A stretch of DNA of 64,000 bases from assembly GCA_017434555.1 (NCBI GenBank), contig JAFRFB010000013.1:62001-126000 (forward strand). The letters run 5' to 3'. Made by a program: the position numbers and the translations under genes. Below are positions 26,092-33,342 of this stretch, piece after piece. The notes beneath the pieces were generated by a model. That model had not been told where the DNA came from. It searched no databases and saw nothing but the letters and a program-made list of their open reading frames with translations. Within the stretch, counting starts at the first letter, position 1; each line of letters begins with the position of its first letter. The DNA comes from Methanobrevibacter sp. Lineage in GTDB: Archaea > Methanobacteriota > Methanobacteria > Methanobacteriales > Methanobacteriaceae.

Positions 26092-27000
26092 TCAGTAGTA
26101 TTTTCTCTTCAATTCATCAATCTTTTGTTGTGGGATTGTCTTATATTTTGGTAAAAATCCAACACGACCTCCACCATAATAATCACACTTATTACATGGA
26201 TATATTATCCTTAATTTGTTGTACAACAATGTACGAATTAAATTCAAATCCTTATTATTATACCAAAAATCCACAATATCTGTTCTAAAAACATTTCCAT
26301 AGACCTTTGAGTCCTTATTTCCATCAGAACAACATATCTTTATATCCCCATTGTAAAGAAACGATATTTCACGAAAAGGTTTGGTACAGTGTTTAAATAA
26401 TGGTTTTTCAAGTGGATACATCCCATATAATTTTCCCTTTTCAAAATCAATGCTTCCAGCCATATTACATAATTTCCGTGTTAGACTCTGTTTATTTTTG
26501 AAATTATCAGGAACTAATACAATTTCGTGTGTTGTTTTTGGATTATTTCTTTTGAATACATCAAAACCATCATAAACTCCATCGATATGTAGATTAAATT
26601 GTTTATATAATTCTTTCCTTTCTTTTAATGTATTATCATAACAATCAACACTTAATATGTTGCCACCACTTTTAAAGAACCTTTTAACATTATTTATGGT
26701 AAGTAAATCACCGTTAGTATCCATAGTTATTTGGGATTGTGGTAAATTTGCCCTTAATATTTGGATTATTTTATCCCAATGGGGATTGCACATAGGTTCA
26801 CCCTTTAATGCGAATTCAATTCTTATTGGGTCAAAAGGTGATAATTCCTCAGCTATCTTTTTAGCTGTTTCTAAACTCATAAATTTAAATTCACCTCTTT
26901 TTAAATCACGAACCTGTTTATAACATAATATACATCTTCTAGTACAACCAAAAGCCAATTCTAAGATTGCATTATAAGGTTTATGTTGTTGTTTATTCAT
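26092..27000 (-). CDS. Radical SAM/SPASM protein A
   Basis: A 302-residue radical SAM enzyme. The cluster motif CTRRCILC gives Cys19, Cys23 and Cys26 (CxxxCxxC). A GEP-like ALKGEPMCNPHW lies near residue 65. A SPASM-like Cys set follows (HCTKPF, KICCSDGN, CNKCDYYGGG with Cys269 and Cys272), which would hold a second iron-sulfur cluster. It is about half identical by eye to the next gene. The substrate cannot be read from sequence; base or peptide modification are both possible. It lies directly before the terminase genes. Confidence 0.8.
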   Translation of the reverse strand: MNKQQHKPYNAILELAFGCTRRCILCYKQVRDLKRGEFKFMSLETAKKIAEELSPFDPIRIEFALKGEPMCNPHWDKIIQILRANLPQSQITMDTNGDLLTINNVKRFFKSGGNILSVDCYDNTLKERKELYKQFNLHIDGVYDGFDVFKRNNPKTTHEIVLVPDNFKNKQSLTRKLCNMAGSIDFEKGKLYGMYPLEKPLFKHCTKPFREISFLYNGDIKICCSDGNKDSKVYGNVFRTDIVDFWYNNKDLNLIRTLLYNKLRIIYPCNKCDYYGGGRVGFLPKYKTIPQQKIDELKRKYY

Positions 27001-27029
27001 TTTAATGCCCCACAGTAATTTTAAATTGT

Positions 27030-27950
27030 TTAATAGTATTTTTCCTTTAATTTCTCAACTTTTTCTTCAGGAATTCTTTTATACTTTGGAATAAAACTAA
27101 AAACTCCACCAACACCATAATCACATCGGTTACATGGTGGATGAATTCTTAATTTGTTATAGAGCAATGTTCTTATGAGATTTAATCTAGAATTATTATA
27201 CCAAAATTCTTCTATGTCAGTATTATGAATGTTACCAAAGATACTGGTATTATTTTCACCATCCAAACAACATAATCTAATATCTCCATTGTATCTTATT
27301 ACTAAATCTTTAAATGGGAGTATACATGGTTTATATAATGGCTTTTCCAAAGGTTCATAACCTAATTTAGAAGCAGATTTGAAATCCAAATTTCCAGCAA
27401 GATTATTCCAACCCCTCAATCCTTTTTTGTTCTCTGCAAAGTTATCAGGAATTAAAATCATTTCTCGTGTATTCTTTGGATTGTGCCTTTTATAAGGTTC
27501 AAAATCTGTTTTACCATCAATATGAACTCTAAAAACTTCATTAGATTTATAATATTCAACTCTTTCATTGAAAGTACCATCGTAACAATCTACTGATAGG
27601 ATATTTCCACCTATCTTGAAGAATTGTTTAGCAATATCCACATCTAAGAAATCTCCATTTGTTATTAGGTGAATCTGTGAGTTTGGCAATGTTTTTCTAA
27701 ATATTCTTATAATTTTTCGCCATTGTGGATTTAATAATGGTTCTCCTCTGTAATCGAATTGTAACCTCAGTGGGTCAAAGACTTTTAAACTATCTGCAAT
27801 CTTTTTAGCAGTCCTTAGGTTCATAAAGTAATATTCACCTCTTTTGAGATGCCTTACTTGTCTAAAACACAATTTACATCGCCTATTACACCCATAAGTC
27901 AGTTCTATCACAGCATTATGAGGTTTATTTTGCTTATTCTTCTTTATCAT
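27030..27950 (-). CDS. Radical SAM/SPASM protein B (paralogue of A)
   Basis: A 306-residue protein with the motif CNRRCKLC (Cys21, Cys25, Cys28) and a similar SPASM-like end (PCILPFKDLVIRYNGDIRLCC and CNRCDYGVGG). Alignment by eye with protein A is continuous, so the two arose by duplication. The start at 27950 (MIKKNK) follows GAGGGTTGGT. It overlaps the SPL-like gene by 17 bases, so the three radical SAM genes are translated as one unit. Confidence 0.8.
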   Translation of the reverse strand: MIKKNKQNKPHNAVIELTYGCNRRCKLCFRQVRHLKRGEYYFMNLRTAKKIADSLKVFDPLRLQFDYRGEPLLNPQWRKIIRIFRKTLPNSQIHLITNGDFLDVDIAKQFFKIGGNILSVDCYDGTFNERVEYYKSNEVFRVHIDGKTDFEPYKRHNPKNTREMILIPDNFAENKKGLRGWNNLAGNLDFKSASKLGYEPLEKPLYKPCILPFKDLVIRYNGDIRLCCLDGENNTSIFGNIHNTDIEEFWYNNSRLNLIRTLLYNKLRIHPPCNRCDYGVGGVFSFIPKYKRIPEEKVEKLKEKYY

Positions 27951-29229
27951 ACCAACCCTCAAGTTCTTTCACTCGATACAGATTATCCCCATTTTCATCT
28001 TTACCAATGACTTCTACATGTTGTCTAGTCCTTAATTCCACTTTCTTTGGTTTATTCCAACACCATCGAGTAAAATCATGACAGTCCATATTTAATGTTT
28101 GAGCCTTTGATCTAGAATCAGCGATACAAGCAGAAACTTCTGACTCAACACCTTTAAAACATTCTTTTGAATATTTACCAACATCTTTGAAAGTTATAAT
28201 ATCTGATTTTCTTCTTTGGGCTTGTTCAACTGCATGAGTAAAATTTCCGAAATACAAATATTTGTGCATATCAGGAGGTATAGCACAACAACAGTAACTA
28301 GGAGTGTAGATTTGTCTAGATTTATTGCAAGCATAGTATAATTTCAATTTCCGACAAGTTTCAATGAATTCATCGTAATATGGTTGCAATATTTTATCTC
28401 TTTCGGCTTGAGATTTTTTGGTATACAAATCATATAAGTCTACACCAGTGATTTCTGATAATTTTAACATTCTATTTTTATAAAATTCAGGTAATACTGG
28501 CTTAACCAATAAATCTCTGATTTTACAAGCATAAGCTCCACTCATTTTGGCTTTTGTAACTAAACCTTTTACATCAGAATAACCTGGAATTAATGGTCTT
28601 ATAATGTGAGTTACTTTTATACCGTGTTTAGAAAGCTTTTTGATATTATTAAATCTTTCAGTAGGTGAAGGCACACCTCTTTCAACCTTACGAGCAATTA
28701 AATCGTTGGAAGTTGATATAGCAATACGGAAATGCCAATTATGGCTGTGATTCTTGATAATATTCATATATTTTGGCTTAGTATACATTGAACCCTTAGA
28801 ACAAAAAGTTAATGGATAATCAATTTCATCAAAGAATTCCAATAACTCATAGGTTACACCATATTTCTTTTCATTATTACAGAATGGGTCTGAAACCGTT
28901 CCGAATTGAATCATCTTTTTATTTTTCACATAGTTTTCAAGAAATCTATATGTTTTAGGTATTTCTCCACCATTTAAAATTGCAGTGAAAACTTTCTTAA
29001 TTAAATCAGGGTCAATAGTCCTTAATGGCATGGAGTCGTGTTTAACTATGTTTCCTTGTTTTTTAGCACGTAAATTGATTGATTTTCTTGCATTAGCATC
29101 GCAGTATAAACAATTGTAACTACAAAATGTATAATCATCAAGTAATATTGGCATAAAACAAGATTCATATTTAGTTTTCAAGGTTATGCCTTGATAATTC
29201 TTTTGAGGTTGTCTATTCTGATTCTTCAT
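27934..29229 (-). CDS. SPL-like radical SAM protein
   Basis: A 431-residue protein with CSYNCLYC (Cys36, Cys40, Cys43) preceded by an extra Cys24. The barrel segments (MIQFGTVSDPFCNNEKKYG, PLTFCSKGS, FRIAISTSNDLIARKVERG, THIIRPLIPGYSD) resemble the spore photoproduct lyase/SplB branch of radical SAM enzymes. Members act on nucleic-acid bases or repair thymine dimers, though phage members have unknown substrates. A Cys-rich C-terminal region contains YCCCAIPP. It overlaps the ParB-like gene by 17 bases. Confidence 0.78.
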   Translation of the reverse strand: MKNQNRQPQKNYQGITLKTKYESCFMPILLDDYTFCSYNCLYCDANARKSINLRAKKQGNIVKHDSMPLRTIDPDLIKKVFTAILNGGEIPKTYRFLENYVKNKKMIQFGTVSDPFCNNEKKYGVTYELLEFFDEIDYPLTFCSKGSMYTKPKYMNIIKNHSHNWHFRIAISTSNDLIARKVERGVPSPTERFNNIKKLSKHGIKVTHIIRPLIPGYSDVKGLVTKAKMSGAYACKIRDLLVKPVLPEFYKNRMLKLSEITGVDLYDLYTKKSQAERDKILQPYYDEFIETCRKLKLYYACNKSRQIYTPSYCCCAIPPDMHKYLYFGNFTHAVEQAQRRKSDIITFKDVGKYSKECFKGVESEVSACIADSRSKAQTLNMDCHDFTRWCWNKPKKVELRTRQHVEVIGKDENGDNLYRVKELEGWYDKEE

Positions 29230-29911
29230 TTGTTAATCTCTCCACTAACTCGTCTCCATCAACTACTATCTTTTTAAAGCCATCTTCTTTAAAAAAAGTA
29301 TTATGCTCTATTATTTCTAGGAATTTATTAGCAAGTTTCCAATCTATAAATGAAATATAGACAATATTATGGTCCTTTTGGTTGTCTTGAATGACTTCTA
29401 ACTCTTCATCAGGCTCTTCAATCCCTGCATCAATATCTTCAAAGATTTCATTGTATTCAAAATCATCGAGTAACACTTCAATTTCAGTATCATCGAAACC
29501 TGTTAATTCTACATCTAAACCACTTAATTTTAAATCCTCAAATACACTAGTTAATTTATCATAATCCCAATCACCTGAAATCTTATTAAGTGCTAGATTC
29601 AATGCCTTTTCGTGGTCTTCATCTTGAATTTTCAAATCAGCTTCAGTAAACACCCAACCAATGTCGCCCAATCTGATTAGGTTTAATTCCTCAAAGATTT
29701 TGTCATCTTCAAGATGTTGGTCGATTAATACATCGAACCTTTGATGACCTCCAATGATGTGATTATTTTTCAAGTTTATTACAATAGGATCAACTAATCC
29801 AAATGTAGAAAGTGAATTTTTTAATTTAGTTGCTTCACTTTCAGATATTAATCTTGGATTATAATCAGCAGGTACTATGTCAGTTATTTTGATTTTTTCA
29901 ATTTCTACCAT
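29213..29911 (-). CDS. ParB-like (ParB/Srx fold) protein
   Basis: A 232-residue protein. The first 60 residues carry the ParB/Srx pattern: KITDIVPADYNPRLIS and HIIGGHQRFDVL (GGHQR at residues 54-58). No helix-turn-helix follows; instead there is a helical part and an acidic segment (FEDIDAGIEEPDEELEV). In phages this fold occurs beside DNA methylases and base-modification enzymes, where it may act as a nuclease or nucleotide-binding partner. It starts behind GGCGATTAACA and is followed with overlap by radical SAM genes. Confidence 0.78.
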   Translation of the reverse strand: MVEIEKIKITDIVPADYNPRLISESEATKLKNSLSTFGLVDPIVINLKNNHIIGGHQRFDVLIDQHLEDDKIFEELNLIRLGDIGWVFTEADLKIQDEDHEKALNLALNKISGDWDYDKLTSVFEDLKLSGLDVELTGFDDTEIEVLLDDFEYNEIFEDIDAGIEEPDEELEVIQDNQKDHNIVYISFIDWKLANKFLEIIEHNTFFKEDGFKKIVVDGDELVERLTNEESE

Positions 29912-29913
29912 TG

Positions 29914-30255
29914 TTAATCGCCTTTTATTTTGTTTAAATATTCTAAAACTTTTTCTTCTGCAATTTCTCTTGCTCTATCATCGATTTGTTTATCTATTGC
30001 TTCTAACTCCTCTTTTTTTGTTTTTTCCTTGTATTTATCAATACTCGTTATAACAAAAATTGCTAGGATAATTGCAATAAAACCACAGATAATTGCTATT
30101 TCATTGATTCCATCGAATAATGGGTGATTTGTTACACCGTTGAAGATTAAAACCACACCAGTACTTATTAATGAACCAGAAAGTGTAGTTTTCACGAACC
30201 CACAAGTCCAAATTGTTCTTCTCCATGGAATAATTTCAGTCAATGGTTTAGACAT
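29914..30255 (-). CDS. Small membrane protein with two membrane segments
   Basis: A 113-residue protein. Hydrophobic segments at about residues 20-45 and 50-70 (INEIAIICGFIAIILAIFVITSI) are followed by a charged coiled tail (KYKEKTKKEELEAIDKQIDD). It starts behind GGAGGAAGATA and overlaps the preceding gene by eight bases. It could be a holin, a spanin-like part or a membrane anchor for neighbouring enzymes; nothing decides among these. Confidence 0.6.
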   Translation of the reverse strand: MSKPLTEIIPWRRTIWTCGFVKTTLSGSLISTGVVLIFNGVTNHPLFDGINEIAIICGFIAIILAIFVITSIDKYKEKTKKEELEAIDKQIDDRAREIAEEKVLEYLNKIKGD

Positions 30256-30490
30256 TATCTTCCTCCTTATCTTCTTTTAAACTGATAGTAATTTCAAGAT
30301 ATTCATCTTCAACATCTTTTGTTGTTAAAACTAACCTATCATCACTTTTTAAACAATCTAAGGCATTATTTGTCAGTTCAAACTTTTCATCAGTTCTTTG
30401 ACCATTTACAAATGATTTATGGATTATTATTGTCGCTTTTCTTGAATACTTGACTAAATCTTGCAAATATGGTGTTCTATCATTAGGCAC
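30248..30490 (-). CDS. Small hypothetical protein
   Basis: A protein of about 80 residues (VPNDRTPYLQDLVKY onward) rich in charged residues. I chose the GTG at 30490, because GGAG lies eight bases before it; the ATG at 30499 would sit directly on that GGAG. It overlaps the end of the holin-like gene and the start of the next membrane gene. No family recognised. Confidence 0.5.
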   Translation of the reverse strand: MPNDRTPYLQDLVKYSRKATIIIHKSFVNGQRTDEKFELTNNALDCLKSDDRLVLTTKDVEDEYLEITISLKEDKEEDNV

Positions 30491-30752
30491 CGTTTTCATC
30501 TCCTTTTGGTATAAATTCACCTGTTGGTATGCCTTCTCTTCTAGCAGTGTTTTCTGCAACAGTAACACGATAGTTCTCAGGTAAAATTTTAACTAGGATT
30601 GCACAAGCACCTATGATTCCCACTGCAATTGATTGGTATTTCGGTGGTAAAAAAATAAAATCACTAGCAGTTAAACCACTAATAAACACTATTAAAGCAA
30701 ATATTCCACTAATTAACCAACTATATTTTTTGAAACTTTTTAATTCTTGCAT
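30483..30752 (-). CDS. Holin-like membrane protein
   Basis: An 89-residue protein with two membrane segments (WLISGIFALIVFISGLTA and AVGIIGACAILVKILP) and a charged tail. Size and layout match small two-segment phage holins. The start at 30752 (MQELK) follows GGAGAAGAGAGT. It is far from the lysin but in the same strand direction. The holin role is a hypothesis from topology only. Confidence 0.55.
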   Translation of the reverse strand: MQELKSFKKYSWLISGIFALIVFISGLTASDFIFLPPKYQSIAVGIIGACAILVKILPENYRVTVAENTARREGIPTGEFIPKGDENGA

Positions 30753-30969
30753 ACTCTCTTCTCCATCGCTTTTTGTTAAATCGTTCAATTCTTTTTTGAA
30801 TTAAGATGTCAATTAATGTGTTATACCGTATTCCAGCTGAATAAGGAAATGGTGATTGAATAACTAATCCACAATGAATGCAATACACTTCTTCACTGTT
30901 ATCTATTTCAAATTCACCTTTTACTCCACATTCTGGACATTTTAAGTTAGAATAAGGTTTATTTCCCAT
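30721..30969 (-). CDS. TFB-like zinc ribbon protein
   Basis: An 82-residue protein. LKCPECGVKGEF to VYCIHCGLVI is a zinc ribbon closely resembling that of archaeal transcription factor B (CPEC then CxxCGLVI). The cyclin folds of TFB are absent; a basic helix (KRIERFNKKRWRREYARIKKFQKI) replaces them. In host TFB the ribbon recruits RNA polymerase, so a viral copy could redirect or block initiation. The ATG follows GAGGTCAAAATTA. Confidence 0.65.
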   Translation of the reverse strand: MGNKPYSNLKCPECGVKGEFEIDNSEEVYCIHCGLVIQSPFPYSAGIRYNTLIDILIQKRIERFNKKRWRREYARIKKFQKI

Positions 30970-31032
30970 TAATTTTGACCTCTCTATTAAAAACTATAAT
31001 AAAAATACAAAAATTTTCATAATCTAAACTTA

Positions 31033-31797
31033 TTAGATACCTAATCTCCTTTTTTCATTATTAATCAATTTTAATTCAACTTCAGGGTCTTTATTTGCTC
31101 TTCCATGTAAATTAGCACCTTTACTACCTAATGCACCTTTTTTAGTTTCACTCATTGTATCTTTATACCTATTATAAAAATTCCTGAAGTTTTCTCTGTT
31201 CTGCTCCTCTTTGGCATAGTTTTTACAGTCTTTTGAACAGTATTTCTTATTAGAAGCAGTTTTTTTGAATAATCTACCACACCATTTACAAGTTGGTAAC
31301 TCATTAAAAATTGTTTTAACAATTTCATCAAAGACTTTACTTGGATCGTCAGGAATATAATCAACTTTATGAACATTCTTGTAGCCGTCAATGAGTACAT
31401 CAAATTTCTGAATCTCTTTTGAATTCCCATCTTTTCTGAGGACAATATAAATGTCCATTTCAGGAAAATACTTGTTTATATTGCGAATAAATGATGTCTT
31501 AACATTTTCATCAGTATTGTAAACATAATTGCTTAAAATACTTCTATCCCACAAAACGATGTCATATTGGTCAAAATCTTCCCAATTCCATGTTAAACTT
31601 CTGTCTATCGCCATTAATAATGCGATTTCCGAAAGTGTTAAATTATAGTTATCTAATATAGATAAAATTGTTTTGTTTTCTACTGGGAGTAAAGTCTTAA
31701 CAGTATATGACTTCTTTGTTAAAAATACATCGAGTTTTTTAATCATCGTGGTCTTTCCAATACCATCGATACCATCTAATGCTATGTGAAGTGTCAT
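31033..31797 (-). CDS. Thymidylate/nucleotide kinase-like protein with zinc finger
   Basis: A 254-residue protein. Residues 1-165 follow the thymidylate kinase fold: P-loop GIDGIGKTT (residues 9-17), a WDRS at 83-86 like the DR(Y/F) motif, and a PDDPSKVFDEIVKTI end. Residues 170-191 add a Cys4 treble-clef-like finger (CKWCGRLF, YCSKDC). A basic C-terminal tail follows (ALGSKGANLHGRANKDP). It would phosphorylate a deoxynucleotide; the finger may bind nucleic acid. The start follows GAGGTACTCGAAAG and overlaps a ten-odd-codon leader. Confidence 0.75.
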   Translation of the reverse strand: MTLHIALDGIDGIGKTTMIKKLDVFLTKKSYTVKTLLPVENKTILSILDNYNLTLSEIALLMAIDRSLTWNWEDFDQYDIVLWDRSILSNYVYNTDENVKTSFIRNINKYFPEMDIYIVLRKDGNSKEIQKFDVLIDGYKNVHKVDYIPDDPSKVFDEIVKTIFNELPTCKWCGRLFKKTASNKKYCSKDCKNYAKEEQNRENFRNFYNRYKDTMSETKKGALGSKGANLHGRANKDPEVELKLINNEKRRLGI

Positions 31798-31829
31798 CTT
31801 TCGAGTACCTCACAGAAAATAAAAATCAT
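31794..31829 (-). CDS. Possible short leader peptide
   Basis: An ATG behind GGTGATAATT opens an 11-codon frame (MIFIFCEVLER) whose TGA overlaps the kinase ATG as ATGA. The ribosome site is good, so it may feed ribosomes to the kinase start. It could also be chance. Confidence 0.3.
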   Translation of the reverse strand: MIFIFCEVLER

Positions 31830-32105
31830 AATTATCACCGAATACATTTACTTCGGCACTATTTAAGAAAAGGAGTTGCGGAAATAAGCCAAAATAAGTT
31901 AAAGGGTATGGTTTGAACAAATAAGATAGTTTAGTCTGACTTATTTCCAGTGAAAACAAAAATATGAAACACTAATTTGTTTTCAATATAATATTATGTT
32001 AAAATAATATTTATAATTGAAAATAAGAATTAATTTACATTAAAGAAATCTATATATACAATTAATCCATATTGAATATTAACGAGCTTCAAAGTTGTGA
32101 ATAAA
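31798..32105. promoter_or_regulatory. Divergent regulatory region with inverted repeat
   Basis: The region separates the kinase operon (minus) from the restriction gene (plus). A perfect nine-base inverted repeat GGAAATAAG at 31880-31888 and CTTATTTCC at 31940-31948 spans its middle, with AAATAAG-type words repeated between. A TATA-like CTATATATAC lies near 32049-32058 for the plus-strand gene. It probably holds two promoters and a repressor site. Confidence 0.5.
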
Positions 32106-32717
32106 ATGAGTAAAAATATAGATTTAAATGAGTACAATGAAGAAAAATTAATAAAAGACGAATTAATTGAAGGAAAAGAAACCCCTTATGAATTCCCAAA
32201 ATTTACAACACAAATAATTAATTTAGCAAGTCAAAATAACCAAGCCACTAGACCAAAAGTTGTTGGTCAAATGAGTGACCTTATTCAAGAATGTCCTTAT
32301 AATTCATATGAAGGTTGGAAAGAATGGTATCTTGAAAAACATCCTGATGCCATTGAAAATGCAACTGATAAAGCATATGAAGGTGTAAAAAATTTAATTA
32401 ATGCAGGTGCATTAATTGATAGAGATATGGTAAAAGAATGGGTTATGGACTTAGTTATCACTAAAACTGCGAAAGGATTAATTTATCAAGAAGCTATTCT
32501 CGAACACATTGCTAAAATTGAAAACACTACCTACAGATTAGCAAATCCTGATGAAGAAAGCAAAGGTATTGACGGTTTTGTTGGAGATAAGCCTTACCAA
32601 ATTAAACCAACATCATATTTATCCAAACAAGCATTACCTGAAGAAATACCAGTTGATATAATTTTTTATGATGAAGGTTCAAAAAATTCAAAATATTTAA
32701 AAGTTTATTATAAATGA
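32106..32717 (+). CDS. MjaI/MthZI-like restriction endonuclease
   Basis: A 203-residue protein on the plus strand. Length and the segment ESKGIDGFVGDKPYQIKPTSY, holding the Asp and a Gln-x-Lys nuclease pair, agree with the MjaI/MthZI family of Type II enzymes, which cut CTAG. The GWKEWYLEKHPDAIENAT and TAKGLIYQEAILEHIA segments are also as I recall for that family. ATG at 32106 follows TTGTGAATAAA; an upstream GTG is possible. It is paired with a convergent methylase. CTAG specificity is inferred. Confidence 0.7.
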   Translation: MSKNIDLNEYNEEKLIKDELIEGKETPYEFPKFTTQIINLASQNNQATRPKVVGQMSDLIQECPYNSYEGWKEWYLEKHPDAIENATDKAYEGVKNLINAGALIDRDMVKEWVMDLVITKTAKGLIYQEAILEHIAKIENTTYRLANPDEESKGIDGFVGDKPYQIKPTSYLSKQALPEEIPVDIIFYDEGSKNSKYLKVYYK

Positions 32718-32772
32718 TTTTTATGAAAAAAAAGCAGATACTGGTGGTTTACTCAATTTATTAAATGGCAAA

Positions 32773-33342
32773 ATGGGAATATCTGCCCCATATAAATCAG
32801 TTCCTGTAATAAAACTCATAAATACACATAAACCTCAAAGTTATTCTGAATTGGAATCCTTAATTGAATATCATTATTTAAATGAATGTGAATGTAGGAT
32901 TAAATCCAAAGGAACAGTTTATGATTTTGGTAAAAATTTATTTAATGCTCAAATGATGTTTTGGGGAGAAAATAAATTTACATTAGAGGAATGTATTCAA
33001 TGGGAATATGATTTATTCATAATCAATTCATTGAAAGGCAGCGAAATGGAAAATAAAGCTGTAAATGAATTAAAAGAAAAATTATCGGACAATTTTGAAA
33101 TTGTCAATACTGAAGGTTATGTGGATGAAGAGTATCGTGTAGATATTGAAATAAAACGAAATAATGAAGTTATTCTTGGAATACAAGTAAAACCATCATC
33201 ATATAAATACATGAGATGTGAAGTAAAAAATTTTAATACAATAAGAAATGCCAAATATAAAAAAGATGTTAAATATTTGTATTATGATGATGCTAAGAAA
33301 TTTATTAACTTAGATGACATAATACAAGATTTAACTAAATAA
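32773..33342 (+). CDS. Second endonuclease-like protein in +1 register
   Basis: A protein of 189 residues from the first ATG. It ends in a nuclease-like VDIEIKRNNEVILGIQVKPSSYKY, which repeats the QxKPxSY pattern of the first enzyme. The ATG at 32773 has no ribosome site, and the frame is open back to about 32700, overlapping the first gene by some 17 bases in the +1 frame (NDFYEKKADTGGLLNLL). It may therefore start at a non-ATG codon, arise by frameshift, or be the displaced second half of one larger gene. Confidence 0.6.
   Translation: MGISAPYKSVPVIKLINTHKPQSYSELESLIEYHYLNECECRIKSKGTVYDFGKNLFNAQMMFWGENKFTLEECIQWEYDLFIINSLKGSEMENKAVNELKEKLSDNFEIVNTEGYVDEEYRVDIEIKRNNEVILGIQVKPSSYKYMRCEVKNFNTIRNAKYKKDVKYLYYDDAKKFINLDDIIQDLTK

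Noticed and set aside
32700-32772. Programmed frameshift between the two endonuclease frames as the main call
   Set aside because: The overlap lacks a convincing slip site (AAA TGA needs a poor re-pairing), so it is listed only as one of several possibilities.
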